This document shows positions 1 through 9,101 of a stretch of 64,000 nt of DNA, one piece after another (the stretch's first letter is position 1; every line of letters starts with the position of its first letter). The notes below the pieces were generated by a model. That model saw nothing but the letters and a program-made list of their open reading frames with translations, made no database searches and was not told the DNA's origin. The stretch comes from Nocardia jejuensis NBRC 103114 (GTDB taxonomy: Bacteria > Actinomycetota > Actinomycetes > Mycobacteriales > Mycobacteriaceae): positions 1-64,000 of the forward strand of contig NZ_BDBU01000005.1 of assembly GCF_001613145.1 (NCBI RefSeq), read 5' to 3'. Both the position numbers and the translations under genes were made by a program.

Positions 1-870
1 GCACCGAGCGGCAGTGCCCCCGGCGACGCGGGCTCGGTCAAGGGCATCAACGGGAGCACCGTGGCGCTGCCGTTCGGCCTGGATGCGGCGCGCACGCCGA
101 TCCTGGGCAGCTACGCGACCGGACAGCGGCAGCCCGCCGGCCTTACCACGCAGTGGTATCGCTTGGATCTGGCTGCCGCGCAGCAGGATTCCGCGTACCG
201 GGTGCTGGTGCTGACCGTGGCGGGCAAGACCGCACCGGCCGAGGACGACGGCGATGCGGCCGTGGCCCCGCCGTTGCGCGTCGAATTCGCGCACCGCGCG
301 GACGACGGCACCGTCCAGCCCCTCGGCGATATGACCCCGCCGAATGTCGGCGGCGCACCGATGTGGCGCGACCTGCCGATCGCCCTCGATCGAATGCCCG
401 CCGAGACCAACGCGATTCGATTGGTGGCGAGGGCCGACGACCCGACCGGCAAGCAGTGGCTGGCCCTCACCCCGCCCCGTCTCCCCCGGCTCGAGACGCT
501 CAACACCGTGGTGGGCAACACCGACCCCGTCCTCACGGATTTCCATGTGGGCCTTGCCTTCCCCTGCCAGCGTCCCTTCGACCACCACGACGGCGTAGCC
601 GAACTCCCCACCTGGCGAATCGAACCCGACAAGCTCAATGCCCAGGTGGCGCACACCTGGCAGGGCGACACCGGCGGCGGCCCGCTCGGCTGGATCGATC
701 TGCTGACCCAGCCCCACACCGTCCCCGCCTACCTGGACAACGACTGGACCCGCGACTGGGGCGAACTCCAGCGCCTCACCCCCGTCACCGAAGCGCCCGC
801 CGCCACCCTCACCGTCGAGGTCGAAAACCGTTGGGGCTGGCGGAACGACACCCCGATCAAGACCCGCTAG
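1..870 (+). CDS. Arabinosyltransferase (EmbA/B/C family), C-terminal part
   Basis: The reading frame is open from base 1 and encodes the last 289 residues; the start and the membrane part lie outside the window. Emb proteins are membrane arabinosyltransferases that use decaprenyl-phospho-arabinose to build the arabinan of arabinogalactan and lipoarabinomannan. What is visible is the extracytoplasmic C-terminal carbohydrate-binding domain. The family-typical run of LETLNTVVG, then DFHVGLAFPCQRP, then a terminal VENRWGWRNDTPIK is present. I cannot tell EmbA, EmbB and EmbC apart from this part alone. The gene converges on the mycolyltransferase-like gene at 1144-2325, which also fits a cell-envelope locus. 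A strong hairpin follows at about 1052. Confidence 0.88.
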   Translation, partial: APSGSAPGDAGSVKGINGSTVALPFGLDAARTPILGSYATGQRQPAGLTTQWYRLDLAAAQQDSAYRVLVLTVAGKTAPAEDDGDAAVAPPLRVEFAHRADDGTVQPLGDMTPPNVGGAPMWRDLPIALDRMPAETNAIRLVARADDPTGKQWLALTPPRLPRLETLNTVVGNTDPVLTDFHVGLAFPCQRPFDHHDGVAELPTWRIEPDKLNAQVAHTWQGDTGGGPLGWIDLLTQPHTVPAYLDNDWTRDWGELQRLTPVTEAPAATLTVEVENRWGWRNDTPIKTR

Positions 871-1051
871 GCGGCGGTTGCCGCCGCGTCGGCCCGGCGC
901 ACCCGGTCGGAGCCTTCGTGGCGCGGCCACCGCTGATCGCATGCGCCGCAACAAGGCCTGTATCCGCAACCGAGTGCTGCCTGCCCCGCTCCGGCCTTCC
1001 CGGGTGCGGCTCTCTCACGCCACGTGGTCGTGGGAGCCGAGCCGGAACGCG

Positions 1052-1093
1052 GCTCCGCCCCTGTCCGGAAGTCCGGGCAGGGGCGGAGCTTTC
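1052..1093. terminator. Hairpin terminator between convergent emb and Ag85-like genes
   Basis: An 18-bp inverted repeat (arms 1052-1069 and 1072-1089, one G-T wobble) is followed by TTTC. It lies between two convergent genes, so it probably stops transcription from both sides. The apparent loop is only two bases, so the innermost pairs must open. Confidence 0.6.
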
Positions 1094-1143
1094 AGGTGTC
1101 GGCGCACTGGATGTTCAGTGTGACAACGGCTTCGGTGGAGACC

Positions 1144-2325
1144 TCAGTTCTGCGGAGGAGGGGCCTGGCCGGCCGCGGGGGCCTGGCCGTCGCCCGGAGG
1201 GCCGCCCGCACCCGGGGGCGGGCCCGCGGGGGCCTGACCGGCGGGCAGGGGTGTGCCGATGTGCTGGGCGAGGTCGGGCATCAGGCGGTTGGCGACCTGT
1301 TCCCAATTGCCCCAGTTGTGCACGCCGATGCTGGGGTAGTCGTAGGTGACGTTGTCGTAGTTCTGACCGTCCAGCTTGGACTGGAAGGCGCGGGTATTCG
1401 CGAGCGCGATGCCCTCCAGCGGCATGCCGAGGGTGATGGCATCGGTGTTGGACAGGTCCTGCTGCGCCGGGACGGCACTGCCCGCGGCGATGTACAGCCG
1501 GGTGTGGTTGGCGATCAACTGCGGAATGAATCCGTAGGGATCCATCCGCGCCCACTTCTCGCTGCCGGCCGCCGCCATCGAGTCGATGTTGTAGCCGCCC
1601 GCGGCGAGCATGGCCAGGCGCAGCGCCTCGCGCATACCGGGGGCCGAGGTGTAGAGGTAGCCGGAGAGCGAACCGGCGTAGGTGAACTGGTCGGCGTGGT
1701 ACGCGGCCAGCATCAGCGCCGCACTGCCGCCCATGGACAGCCCGAACACGCCGTTGCGGCTGGTGCTGAAGCCCAACCGATCACGCAGCGCGTCCCGCAG
1801 GGTCTGGGTGAGGAACGTTTCCCACTGGTACGTGTTGGTCTTGCCGATGGTCTCGTCGAACCCGGCGATCGCCGAACCGGAGTCCGCACCGGGCAGACCG
1901 TTCGCATCGGGGTTGTAGCCGGCGAAGCTGCTCGGCTCGTTCCAGTCGGCATAGAAGCTGGACATGCCGCCGACCGGCATCACCACATTGATATTGAACT
2001 TGGTCAGCGCCGCCGGAATGGCGGTGTGCAATTCCCAGCCGTTGAGCGTGCTCAGCGCGCGCTCGCCGTCGAGCAGGTACACCACGCGGTCGGTATTACC
2101 GTCCGCGGCGCGGAAGACCCGCGACTTGATCGATCCCATGCTGGAGTCGACGAAGAAATCGAAGCCGGACGGGTCGTACCCGCCGGAAGGTCCATCGGCC
2201 ACTGCCACCGACGCCCCGAACGGCAGCAATGCGACAACGACGGCGCCGATCACGCCGCGCCTGAAGCGCCCACCCCGAGATCTGTGTCGGCGCTCCTGCG
2301 CCTGTCGCACAGCCACGCCACGCAT
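1144..2325 (-). CDS. Antigen 85-like secreted mycolyltransferase/esterase
   Basis: 393-aa alpha/beta hydrolase of the Ag85/Fbp type, which transfers mycolic acids to trehalose or arabinogalactan outside the membrane. The start is the ATG at 2325, preceded by GGAAAGG about 12 bases upstream; an arginine-rich n-region and a hydrophobic stretch (residues about 24-43, ending in AVAD) make a signal peptide. The early FDFFVDSSMGSIKSRVF is typical of the family. The nucleophile elbow is GLSMGG (Ser about 197), and the catalytic His is in GVHNWGNW (His about 336). A Pro/Gly/Ala-rich C-terminal tail of about 40 residues is probably disordered. The neighbouring arabinosyltransferase supports a cell-wall role. 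Mycolyltransferase rather than plain esterase is inferred from family resemblance. Confidence 0.85.
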   Translation of the reverse strand: MRGVAVRQAQERRHRSRGGRFRRGVIGAVVVALLPFGASVAVADGPSGGYDPSGFDFFVDSSMGSIKSRVFRAADGNTDRVVYLLDGERALSTLNGWELHTAIPAALTKFNINVVMPVGGMSSFYADWNEPSSFAGYNPDANGLPGADSGSAIAGFDETIGKTNTYQWETFLTQTLRDALRDRLGFSTSRNGVFGLSMGGSAALMLAAYHADQFTYAGSLSGYLYTSAPGMREALRLAMLAAGGYNIDSMAAAGSEKWARMDPYGFIPQLIANHTRLYIAAGSAVPAQQDLSNTDAITLGMPLEGIALANTRAFQSKLDGQNYDNVTYDYPSIGVHNWGNWEQVANRLMPDLAQHIGTPLPAGQAPAGPPPGAGGPPGDGQAPAAGQAPPPQN

Positions 2326-2785
2326 ATCGATTTTCGGCCTTTCCGTTGTGCGGCCGACTCGGCCGCGTCCCCACGACGATCCACGCAGCCTCGAACGGGC
2401 GCGACGGATCTCGCCGTGCAGCATATCCGCATCCGACGTGGGGGTCTGCCTGAACGGGCATGCGGGACAGGCTGGTTCGCCGCCCGATCCGGACAACAGT
2501 GACGAGGCTCACCATCGCGGCACGACCGGAGTGAAATCACCTGGTGAGGACCCGCTTCGGCCGCCGAGGGGCGATGTTCGAGGCAGAAAACTGGATGATT
2601 CCTGTCACCGTCGACCGGAATACTGACGCGCGACCGATGAGTTGAGCGAACGGTTTCCGTCCTGTCTGGTGTAGCACCCGGATAAAGAACGCCGTCCCGG
2701 CCACGGTCCACGACTTACGACACCTGGGCTGCTCGACAGCTCGCGAACCGCCCGACAGCCCACGAATTGCCCCGGAGGTACCCCG
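2326..2785. other. 460-bp intergenic region between divergent genes
   Basis: This region separates the divergent Ag85-like gene and the MFS gene, so it should hold both promoters. I saw no convincing coding frame, repeat or operator. Open frames on both strands are high-GC shadows. Confidence 0.5.
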
Positions 2786-4258
2786 ATGTCCGCCGTTAGA
2801 TCCGACAGTCCCACGGGGCAGCGGACCCCGACAGTCATCCGCCTGTTGGTGCTCGCGACCTTCGTGGTGATTCTCAACGAGACCATCATGATCAACGCGA
2901 TCCCGCGTCTGATGACCGATCTGGACGTCACCGAGCGCTCCGCGCAGTGGGTGTCCACCGCGTTCATGCTCACCATGGCCGCGATCATTCCGGTCACCGG
3001 CTGGTTCCTGCAGCGGGTCAGCACCCGCCGCGCGTACTCGGTCGCGATGGGCGTCTTCCTCGCGGGCACCGCGGTGTCGGCCATCGCGCCGACCTTCGCG
3101 GTGCTGCTCGCGGGCCGCGTCATCCAGGCCGGCGGCACCGCGGTGATGATGCCGCTGCTGATGACCACGCTGATGACGGTGGTCCCGGAGAGCGATCGCG
3201 GCAAGGTGATGGGCAATGTCACGCTCGCCATCTCGGTCGCGCCCGCCATGGGCCCGGTCATCTCGGGTCTGGTGCTCCAGATCGGTTCGTGGCGCTGGCT
3301 GTTCGTGCTGGTGCTGCCGATCGCCGGTGTCGTCACCTGGCTGGGTCTGCGTCAGCTGGAGAACGTCGGCGAACCGCAGTCCGGCGCCATCGACTGGCTC
3401 AGCGTAGTGCTGGCCGGCTTCGGTTTCGGCAGCCTGGTCTACGGCCTGAGCCACTTCGAGATCGACTCGATCGCCACACCCGCGCTGATCGTCGCGGTCG
3501 GCGTGCTGCTGATCGGCCTGTTCGTGTTCCGCCAGATTCGACTGCAGCGCAACGGGACTCCGCTGCTGGATCTGCGCGTGCTGCTGGCCGGTGCGTACGC
3601 CAAGGCGCTGGTCCTGATGTCGGTCGCGTTCCTGGCGATGATGGGGTCGATGATCCTGCTGCCGCTGTACCTGCAGAACCTGCGCCACCTGAGCCCGCTG
3701 CAGACCGGTCTGCTGGTCATGCCCGGCGGTCTGGCGATGGGCCTGCTCGGCCCGACGGTCGGCAAACTGTTCGACCGCTTCGGCGGCCGGGTGCTGGTGA
3801 TTCCGGGTGCGCTCGGCATCACCGCCGCACTGGCCGGGTTCACCCAGATCTCGATGTCCATGCCGTACATCGCGCTGATCGCCCTGCACGTGCTGCTGAT
3901 GGTGTCGCTGGCCGCGACGTTCACCCCGGTCTTCACGCTGGGGCTGGGCGCGCTGCCGCCGCAGCTGTACTCGCACGGCAGCTCGATGCTGGGCACGCTG
4001 CAGCAGGTGGCGGCCGCGTTCGGCACCGCGCTGGTGGTGACGGTGATGTCCTCGCGCAGCACCTCGCTGATCAAGGACGGCACCGAACCGCTCACCGCAC
4101 ACCTGGACGGTATGAAGTTGGCGTTCGCGGTCTCGGCCGGGCTGTCGCTGATCGTGATCGTGATGGCGGTTCTGCTGCCCGCACGATCCACCGCGCCCGC
4201 GCACGAGGATCTCGACGCCGAGTTCGAGGCGTACTCACCGGTTCTGGCCAAGGACTGA
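2786..4258 (+). CDS. MFS drug exporter, DHA2 (EmrB/QacA-like) family
   Basis: 490-aa multi-pass membrane protein of the proton-driven major facilitator superfamily, about 14 predicted membrane spans. LNETIMINAIPRL near residue 35 and QWVSTAFMLTMAAIIPVTGW match the first two helices of the DHA2 family. GRVIQAGGTAVMMPL matches the conserved motif that follows, and a proline/glycine-rich antiporter-like segment (AISVAPAMGPVISG) is present near 150. The start ATG has a good CCGGAGG site 9 bases upstream. The substrate is unknown; DHA2 members export drugs, dyes or lipids. The gene stands alone and is closed by a terminator at 4292-4322. Confidence 0.9.
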   Translation: MSAVRSDSPTGQRTPTVIRLLVLATFVVILNETIMINAIPRLMTDLDVTERSAQWVSTAFMLTMAAIIPVTGWFLQRVSTRRAYSVAMGVFLAGTAVSAIAPTFAVLLAGRVIQAGGTAVMMPLLMTTLMTVVPESDRGKVMGNVTLAISVAPAMGPVISGLVLQIGSWRWLFVLVLPIAGVVTWLGLRQLENVGEPQSGAIDWLSVVLAGFGFGSLVYGLSHFEIDSIATPALIVAVGVLLIGLFVFRQIRLQRNGTPLLDLRVLLAGAYAKALVLMSVAFLAMMGSMILLPLYLQNLRHLSPLQTGLLVMPGGLAMGLLGPTVGKLFDRFGGRVLVIPGALGITAALAGFTQISMSMPYIALIALHVLLMVSLAATFTPVFTLGLGALPPQLYSHGSSMLGTLQQVAAAFGTALVVTVMSSRSTSLIKDGTEPLTAHLDGMKLAFAVSAGLSLIVIVMAVLLPARSTAPAHEDLDAEFEAYSPVLAKD

Positions 4259-4291
4259 GCAGGCGGGCCGGAACCTCGGCCCGAACGCACG

Positions 4292-4322
4292 AAAGGGCCC
4301 GGCATGTCGCCGGGCCCTTTTT
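4292..4322. terminator. Rho-independent terminator, probably bidirectional
   Basis: A perfect 12-bp stem, AAAGGGCCCGGC paired with GCCGGGCCCTTT around a 5-base loop, is followed by TT. A-tract and T-tract on opposite sides let it serve both the exporter gene (+) and the convergent small gene (-). Confidence 0.9.
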
Positions 4323-4332
4323 CGTCTGCCGG

Positions 4333-4695
4333 TCAGCGGCCGATTCCCGCTTCCCCGGCGATCGTGAACGGATCGCTGCGCCCATGTGCCTCGAGCCGCC
4401 CGTCGCCCCAGCTCGAGCTGCCGTACGCGTCGACTTCGATCGTGTACTCCCCCGCGATCACGGTCTCGGGCAGGCGCAGCGCGACCGAGGGCCGCCCGTC
4501 CACGATGTCCAGGTACATCCGCCGCACTCCGGTTCGCGTGCCGGCCAGGAAGATTCGCGCGCACTCCAGCCGCCGGTGCGCAGCCGTTTCGGCATCCATG
4601 GACCATTCGACACCGAGCGCCCGATGTCCGTCATCGGTGAACTCGACAGTGACCACCAGTGCCGCCACGCCGTCGAGCCCTGGCCGGTGCCTCAC
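4333..4695 (-). CDS. Conserved hypothetical protein, 120 aa
   Basis: I do not recognise this family. The start is taken as the GTG at 4695 because GAGGAGG sits 5 bases upstream; the frame stays open further upstream without a ribosome site. The protein is predominantly beta-like, with alternating hydrophobic strands (VVTVEFTDDG, RMYLDIVDGRPSVALRL, EYTIEVDAYG), and has no signal peptide or membrane span. It converges on the DHA2 exporter and shares its terminator. The PhoD gene begins 190 bases away on the other strand. No function is inferred. Confidence 0.6.
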   Translation of the reverse strand: MRHRPGLDGVAALVVTVEFTDDGHRALGVEWSMDAETAAHRRLECARIFLAGTRTGVRRMYLDIVDGRPSVALRLPETVIAGEYTIEVDAYGSSSWGDGRLEAHGRSDPFTIAGEAGIGR

Positions 4696-4884
4696 GATTC
4701 CTCCTCGAGTATTCGCTCGTCCCCGCACCGATCGTGCGTACCGGCGAGCCACTGCCCTCGAACCAGGCTGGCACGCGCATCCCGGCGAGGCAATGCGGCG
4801 ATCCGACATCACGCGTGCCCGCGCCGCCCCGGTGCGCGACGCCGAGGTCTCCGAGCGGCGAGGCCCTCACACGTACGCTGGCAT

Positions 4885-6528
4885 ATGGAGTTTTCTCGGC
4901 GGCAGTTGCTGCGGTTCGGCGGTGCGGGGTCGGCCGCCGTGCTGGTGGGGACGGCCGCGGTGAGCAGCGCGCGGTTCGCCGCACCACGCAGGCTGGGCGA
5001 TGATCCGTTCACGCTGGGCGTCGCCTCGGGGGATCCCACCTCCGACGGCGTGGTGCTCTGGACCCGGCTCGCACCCGATCCCCTCGCACCGGACGGACGC
5101 GGCGGGATGATGTGGGATCCGGTCTCGGTGGACTACGAGGTCGCGCACGACGAACGGTTCCGGCAGGTGGTGGCGCGCGGCAGCGCCGTCGCGACCCGGG
5201 AGCTGGGGCACAGCGTGCATCCGGAGATCAGCGGGCTGGAACCCGATCGCTGGTATTTCTATCGCTTCCGCGCCGGATCGGCGATCTCGCCGACCGGACG
5301 CACCCGGACCACGCCCGAGCCCGGAAGACCCACCGCGCGAATGCGTTTCGCGTTCGCCTCCTGCCAGTCGTTCCCGTCGGGGTACTTCACCGCCTACGAC
5401 CACATGAGCGCCGAGGACCTGGATCTCGTGGTGCATCTGGGCGATTACATCTACGAGCGCGGCTGGCAGTGGGGACGACTCGAATCACCGCTGGACCCCG
5501 CCTATCGTGACGAAGTCACCGATCTGGCGGGCTACCGACTGCGCTACGCCCAGGCCAAGAGCGAAAGTCCTTTGCGCGCGGCCCATGCCGCGTTCCCGTG
5601 GCTGATCACCATGGACGATCACGAGGTCGACAACAACTGGGCCGGTGATCATCCCGGCGCCGGCATCGACATCTACCGCGTTCCGGCGCTGTTCCGCCGG
5701 CGCCGCGCGGCCGCGTTCCAGGCCATGTATGAACATCAGCCGCTGCGACTGACGCAATTGCCGTCCGGATCGCACATCACGCTGCATCGCCGCTACGCGT
5801 ACGGCGACCTCGGTGAGATCACCATGATCGACACCCGGCAGTACCGCAACGAACCGGCCTGCGAAGACGGTATTCTCGGCGGCGGCTGCGATCGCGATTC
5901 GGCCGATCGGACGATTCTGGGTGCGCGGCAGCGGAATTGGCTGCTGGACGGCTTCTCCTCCTCGCCCGCCCGGTGGCAGATCATCGGCAATCAGGTCGCC
6001 ATGGCGCGCTCGGACTACGACCCGGGCCCGGGTGTCGACCTGAGTGGTGACGCCTGGGACGGGTACGTCGCCGACCGCGATCTCGTGCTGGGCGGCGCGG
6101 CGGATCGGGGCGTGCGGAACCTGGTGGTGATCACCGGCGACCGGCATCACAATTACGCCGCCGATCTGCGCCGTGACTACTCCCGGCCCGACTCCCCCGT
6201 CGTGGCAACCGAATTCACCGGCACCTCGATCACTTCCGGCGGGGACGGCTCCGATATGACCGACACCGGCCGCGCTCTGCTCGCCGCCAATCCGGACCTG
6301 AAATTCTTCAACGGCCAGCGCGGGTACGTCCGCGTCGAACTCGATCAGCAGTTGTTGCGCAGCGACTTCCGGGTCGTGCCCTATATCCGGCAGCGTGGAG
6401 CACCCATTCGGACCCGGGCGAGCTACGTCGTGCAGGATCGGATCCCCGGGGTGATCGAGGCCTCGCATCCGGAGACCCCCTCCGACGCCCGGCCTGGCAG
6501 TCCGCCGCCGGGCTCCGGGCCGCGGTGA
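4885..6528 (+). CDS. phoD: PhoD-type alkaline phosphatase/phosphodiesterase, Tat-exported
   Basis: 547-aa secreted metallophosphoesterase that releases phosphate from phosphate mono- or diesters. The N-terminus is a twin-arginine signal, SRRQLLRFGGAGSAAVLVG. The mature part starts with FTLGVASGDPTSDGVVLWTRL, the hallmark of PhoD. Metal-binding motifs follow in order: FASCQSF, HLGDYIYERG, TMDDHEVDNNW and VITGDRHHN. The ATG at 4885 is chosen because the Tat motif follows directly; there is no ribosome site, and TACGCT lies about 6 bases upstream, so a leaderless transcript is possible. No Pho-type operator was recognised. Confidence 0.93.
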   Translation: MEFSRRQLLRFGGAGSAAVLVGTAAVSSARFAAPRRLGDDPFTLGVASGDPTSDGVVLWTRLAPDPLAPDGRGGMMWDPVSVDYEVAHDERFRQVVARGSAVATRELGHSVHPEISGLEPDRWYFYRFRAGSAISPTGRTRTTPEPGRPTARMRFAFASCQSFPSGYFTAYDHMSAEDLDLVVHLGDYIYERGWQWGRLESPLDPAYRDEVTDLAGYRLRYAQAKSESPLRAAHAAFPWLITMDDHEVDNNWAGDHPGAGIDIYRVPALFRRRRAAAFQAMYEHQPLRLTQLPSGSHITLHRRYAYGDLGEITMIDTRQYRNEPACEDGILGGGCDRDSADRTILGARQRNWLLDGFSSSPARWQIIGNQVAMARSDYDPGPGVDLSGDAWDGYVADRDLVLGGAADRGVRNLVVITGDRHHNYAADLRRDYSRPDSPVVATEFTGTSITSGGDGSDMTDTGRALLAANPDLKFFNGQRGYVRVELDQQLLRSDFRVVPYIRQRGAPIRTRASYVVQDRIPGVIEASHPETPSDARPGSPPPGSGPR

Positions 6529-6568
6529 CTTCGAGATCGCCTGTGCGAGAAGCCCAGCCGCCTCGACA

Positions 6569-7303
6569 TCAGTCGGGCAAGGTCACGCACGAGGACGCGG
6601 GCGGGAGATCCTCGGCCAGGAAAACGGTCTGGGCCATCATCTTGAAGTCGGACATCTGCTCCCGGAAAACTTCGATCGACTCCTCGGGGTGCACCGAATC
6701 GATGACCGCGTGCGGGCCGATGGCATTGAACTGGTGGCTCACCCCGCGCGGAATCTGCATGTCGACGAAGGAGCAGGGCGGCACGATCAGGTTGTATCTG
6801 GTGCGCTGCACGCCCGGCGGCGTGTCGGGCAGGTCGTCGGTGAATTGCTTCGGCGCGAAAGGGGTTATGCCGGGCACGGCGGTCACCGCGAACGGGGACA
6901 GGCTGCCGACCCGGATGTGGGTGCCGGGTCCGGTCATCATGCGAACGAACCGGAGGCCGGTGTGCAGGTGCATGCGGGAGCAGATACCGCGTTCGCGCGC
7001 ATCGTAGAAGTCCATGATGTAGCGGTCTGCGTGGAAGCCCTCGAAGGGGGTTTCGATCATGTAGACGTCACCCTCCTCGAAGGTCTGGGCGCGCACCATG
7101 CCCTCGGCGTCCGGGGTGGTGGCGACTCGACTCGCCTTCGCGGTCCGCACGATTCGGGCGAAGGTCTGCACGATGATCAGCGCGACCTCCGGGGGAAACC
7201 GGGCCACCGGGGTGACGACGTTCCGGTTCGCGTCCTGGAAGGTCGCCAGATCGTGCACCTCGTTCTCGTCGTCGGCACTGATCTTGATGCGTAGGTCGGA
7301 CAT
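6569..7303 (-). CDS. Cupin-like protein, last gene of the TOPRIM/AsnB operon
   Basis: 244-aa soluble protein. A beta-rich cupin-type fold is suggested by the His-containing strands SRMHLHTGLRFVRM (about residue 115) and GVSHQFNAIGPHAVIDSVH (about 205), separated by beta-type segments. This is the spacing of the two metal-binding cupin motifs, but assignment rests on pattern only. The ATG has GAGGAGCC about 9 bases upstream. It lies 63 bases downstream of the AsnB-like gene on the same strand and is probably cotranscribed with it. A small-molecule or protein-modifying role alongside the synthetase is inference; the substrate is unknown. Confidence 0.55.
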   Translation of the reverse strand: MSDLRIKISADDENEVHDLATFQDANRNVVTPVARFPPEVALIIVQTFARIVRTAKASRVATTPDAEGMVRAQTFEEGDVYMIETPFEGFHADRYIMDFYDARERGICSRMHLHTGLRFVRMMTGPGTHIRVGSLSPFAVTAVPGITPFAPKQFTDDLPDTPPGVQRTRYNLIVPPCSFVDMQIPRGVSHQFNAIGPHAVIDSVHPEESIEVFREQMSDFKMMAQTVFLAEDLPPASSCVTLPD

Positions 7304-7366
7304 TCGGTGCGGGCTCCTCGATACAGCGCTACGGGAACGTCTGCGCTACTGGCGGATCGGACGGTC

Positions 7367-9091
7367 TCACGGTGCCACTCCGAAGGAGCGCAGCCACAAC
7401 TCCAGCGACAGCACCAGCCACAGCTTGCCGCCCTGCCGGGGCAGCAGTGCGCCGTCACCGCGCAGCCAGGCGCGGATCGTGTCCTCGCGGAACAGCCCTC
7501 GCGCCCGGGCGGATTCGCCGAGCAGCAGGTCGTGGCCGAGCTCGCGCAGCGGGCCGGAGAGCCACTGCTGCACCGGAACTCGCATGCCGCTCTTGGGCCG
7601 ATCGACGATCGTCGAGGGAAGCAGGTCGCGCACCGCCTGCTTGAGAATCCACTTCTCGTCGACGCCCGAGAGTTTGTGGCGGGGCGGGATGCGGAAGGAA
7701 TGGTCGATGACGGCGCGGTCGAACAGCGGCGATCGCCCTTCGAGTCCGGTTGCGGCGGTGAGACGTTCGACCTTGGTGAGTATGTGGTGAGCACCCTTGG
7801 TGCGCAGGTTCGTGTGCAGCAGTTGATTGAGCAGGCTGGTCATCTGCCCCTGGCGCAGGTACGGCGCGACCAGATCGGTCACCGGGTCCGCACCGGCGAG
7901 CTCGGCGAGTGTCGCGGGGGTGAGCAGCATCGGCAGATCGCCGTGACACTTGCGATAGCTGTCGATGTAGGCCGCGGCCCGGGCCCGCGGATCCGGATCG
8001 TCGCGGGTCAGTTCGAAGATGAGCATCGGCAGATTCTTGGGGCCGCCGAACACCGGATCGCCACCCTCACCGTTGAGGACGACGTCTATGCCGTCGGCCC
8101 GGACGGCTTCGGCGAGAAGGAGATTCGGCACCGTGAGCGGGTCACCCACCGGGCAGTCCAGTAGTGCGACCGTCTCCGCGAGCCGCGCCGCGACGGTCTC
8201 ACCCGGCACCGTGAGCACCCGGTGCTCGGTACCGCAGTGGGCGGCGACGAGTCCGGAGTAGGCCAGCTCGTTCGGCGTGGTCCCGCCGAAACCGATGGAG
8301 TAGGAACGGACGGGGTGATCGTGGCGCTTCGCCGCCAGTGCGGTGACCAGACTGCTGTCGACACCGCCGGACAGCAGCACCCCGGCCGGTCCGCCGCTCG
8401 GCAGCCGCCGGCTCACGGCATCCTCCAGCAGCGCGCGCAGTTCGAGAACATGCTCGGCCTCCGAGCGCGGATCATCGATTTCCGCGGGCTCCCAATAGGT
8501 TTCCTCCGTCATGGTGCCGTCGGCGCGCAGCCGGACGATCCGCCCGGGCAGCACCTCGTGAATGCCGCGCAACAGCGTCTCCCGGCCCGGGAGGTAGGCG
8601 AAGGTGAGGAAGGAGCGCACGGCGGGCAGATGCAATCCGGTCCGCAATGCGGGCCATCTCCGCAGGGCGCGCAGCGATGTCGATGCCGCCCAGGTGTTTC
8701 CGGCGCGCGTGTGGAACAGCGTGCGGGTGCCGACGTGATCGCGAATCAGCACCAAGTCCGGTCCGTCCGCGATGGCCAGCGCGAACATGCCGTCGGCCGC
8801 GGCGATACCCGCCGGTCCGAACCGGGCGTAACTGCACAGCAGCAGCTCCCCGTCCGGGCATCCCCTCTCCGGCGCGTCCCCACCGAGCCGCGCCCGCAGC
8901 AGATCGGCGTTGAACAGCGTGACTTCGCCGACCGCGGCGATCCGGTCGTCGGTCTCGAAAAGCGCTGCGATGCCGGGACCGTCGACCACGCCGAGGGCAC
9001 AGTCCGCCGTGACCGCCATCGGTCGGCCACCCACCGACCGGAGGTGAGCCTCCGGGGCATCCGGGGTCAGGAACGCACACCAGCGCGACAT
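7367..9091 (-). CDS. AsnB-like amidotransferase/synthetase lacking the N-terminal Cys
   Basis: 574-aa protein with the two-domain architecture of asparagine synthetase B. The synthetase half is intact: PP-loop LLSGGVDSS, VLNGEGGDPVFGG, and the C-terminal GLEGRSPLFDRAVIDH / DEKWILKQAVRDLLP motifs. The N-terminal glutaminase half keeps its fold (DGMFALAIAD, LIRDHVGTRTLF). But the protein starts MSRWCAF, not MCGI, so the catalytic cysteine that must be residue 1 after Met removal is absent. Beta-lactam synthetase and lasso-peptide cyclases lost it the same way. The enzyme may use free ammonia or make an intramolecular or intermolecular amide. The start at 9091 has GAGGGG upstream, 10 bases after the previous gene's stop. 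Confidence 0.85.
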   Translation of the reverse strand: MSRWCAFLTPDAPEAHLRSVGGRPMAVTADCALGVVDGPGIAALFETDDRIAAVGEVTLFNADLLRARLGGDAPERGCPDGELLLCSYARFGPAGIAAADGMFALAIADGPDLVLIRDHVGTRTLFHTRAGNTWAASTSLRALRRWPALRTGLHLPAVRSFLTFAYLPGRETLLRGIHEVLPGRIVRLRADGTMTEETYWEPAEIDDPRSEAEHVLELRALLEDAVSRRLPSGGPAGVLLSGGVDSSLVTALAAKRHDHPVRSYSIGFGGTTPNELAYSGLVAAHCGTEHRVLTVPGETVAARLAETVALLDCPVGDPLTVPNLLLAEAVRADGIDVVLNGEGGDPVFGGPKNLPMLIFELTRDDPDPRARAAAYIDSYRKCHGDLPMLLTPATLAELAGADPVTDLVAPYLRQGQMTSLLNQLLHTNLRTKGAHHILTKVERLTAATGLEGRSPLFDRAVIDHSFRIPPRHKLSGVDEKWILKQAVRDLLPSTIVDRPKSGMRVPVQQWLSGPLRELGHDLLLGESARARGLFREDTIRAWLRGDGALLPRQGGKLWLVLSLELWLRSFGVAP

Positions 9092-9101
9092 CTGTTGCCC
9101 C

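Noticed and set aside
1024..2502. Long plus-strand open frame opposite the Ag85-like gene
   Set aside because: It mirrors a well-motivated mycolyltransferase on the other strand; composition is that of a high-GC shadow.
2947..4884. Upstream extension of the PhoD frame
   Set aside because: It overlaps the exporter gene and the frame before 4885 is arginine-rich shadow; the Tat signal begins at 4885.
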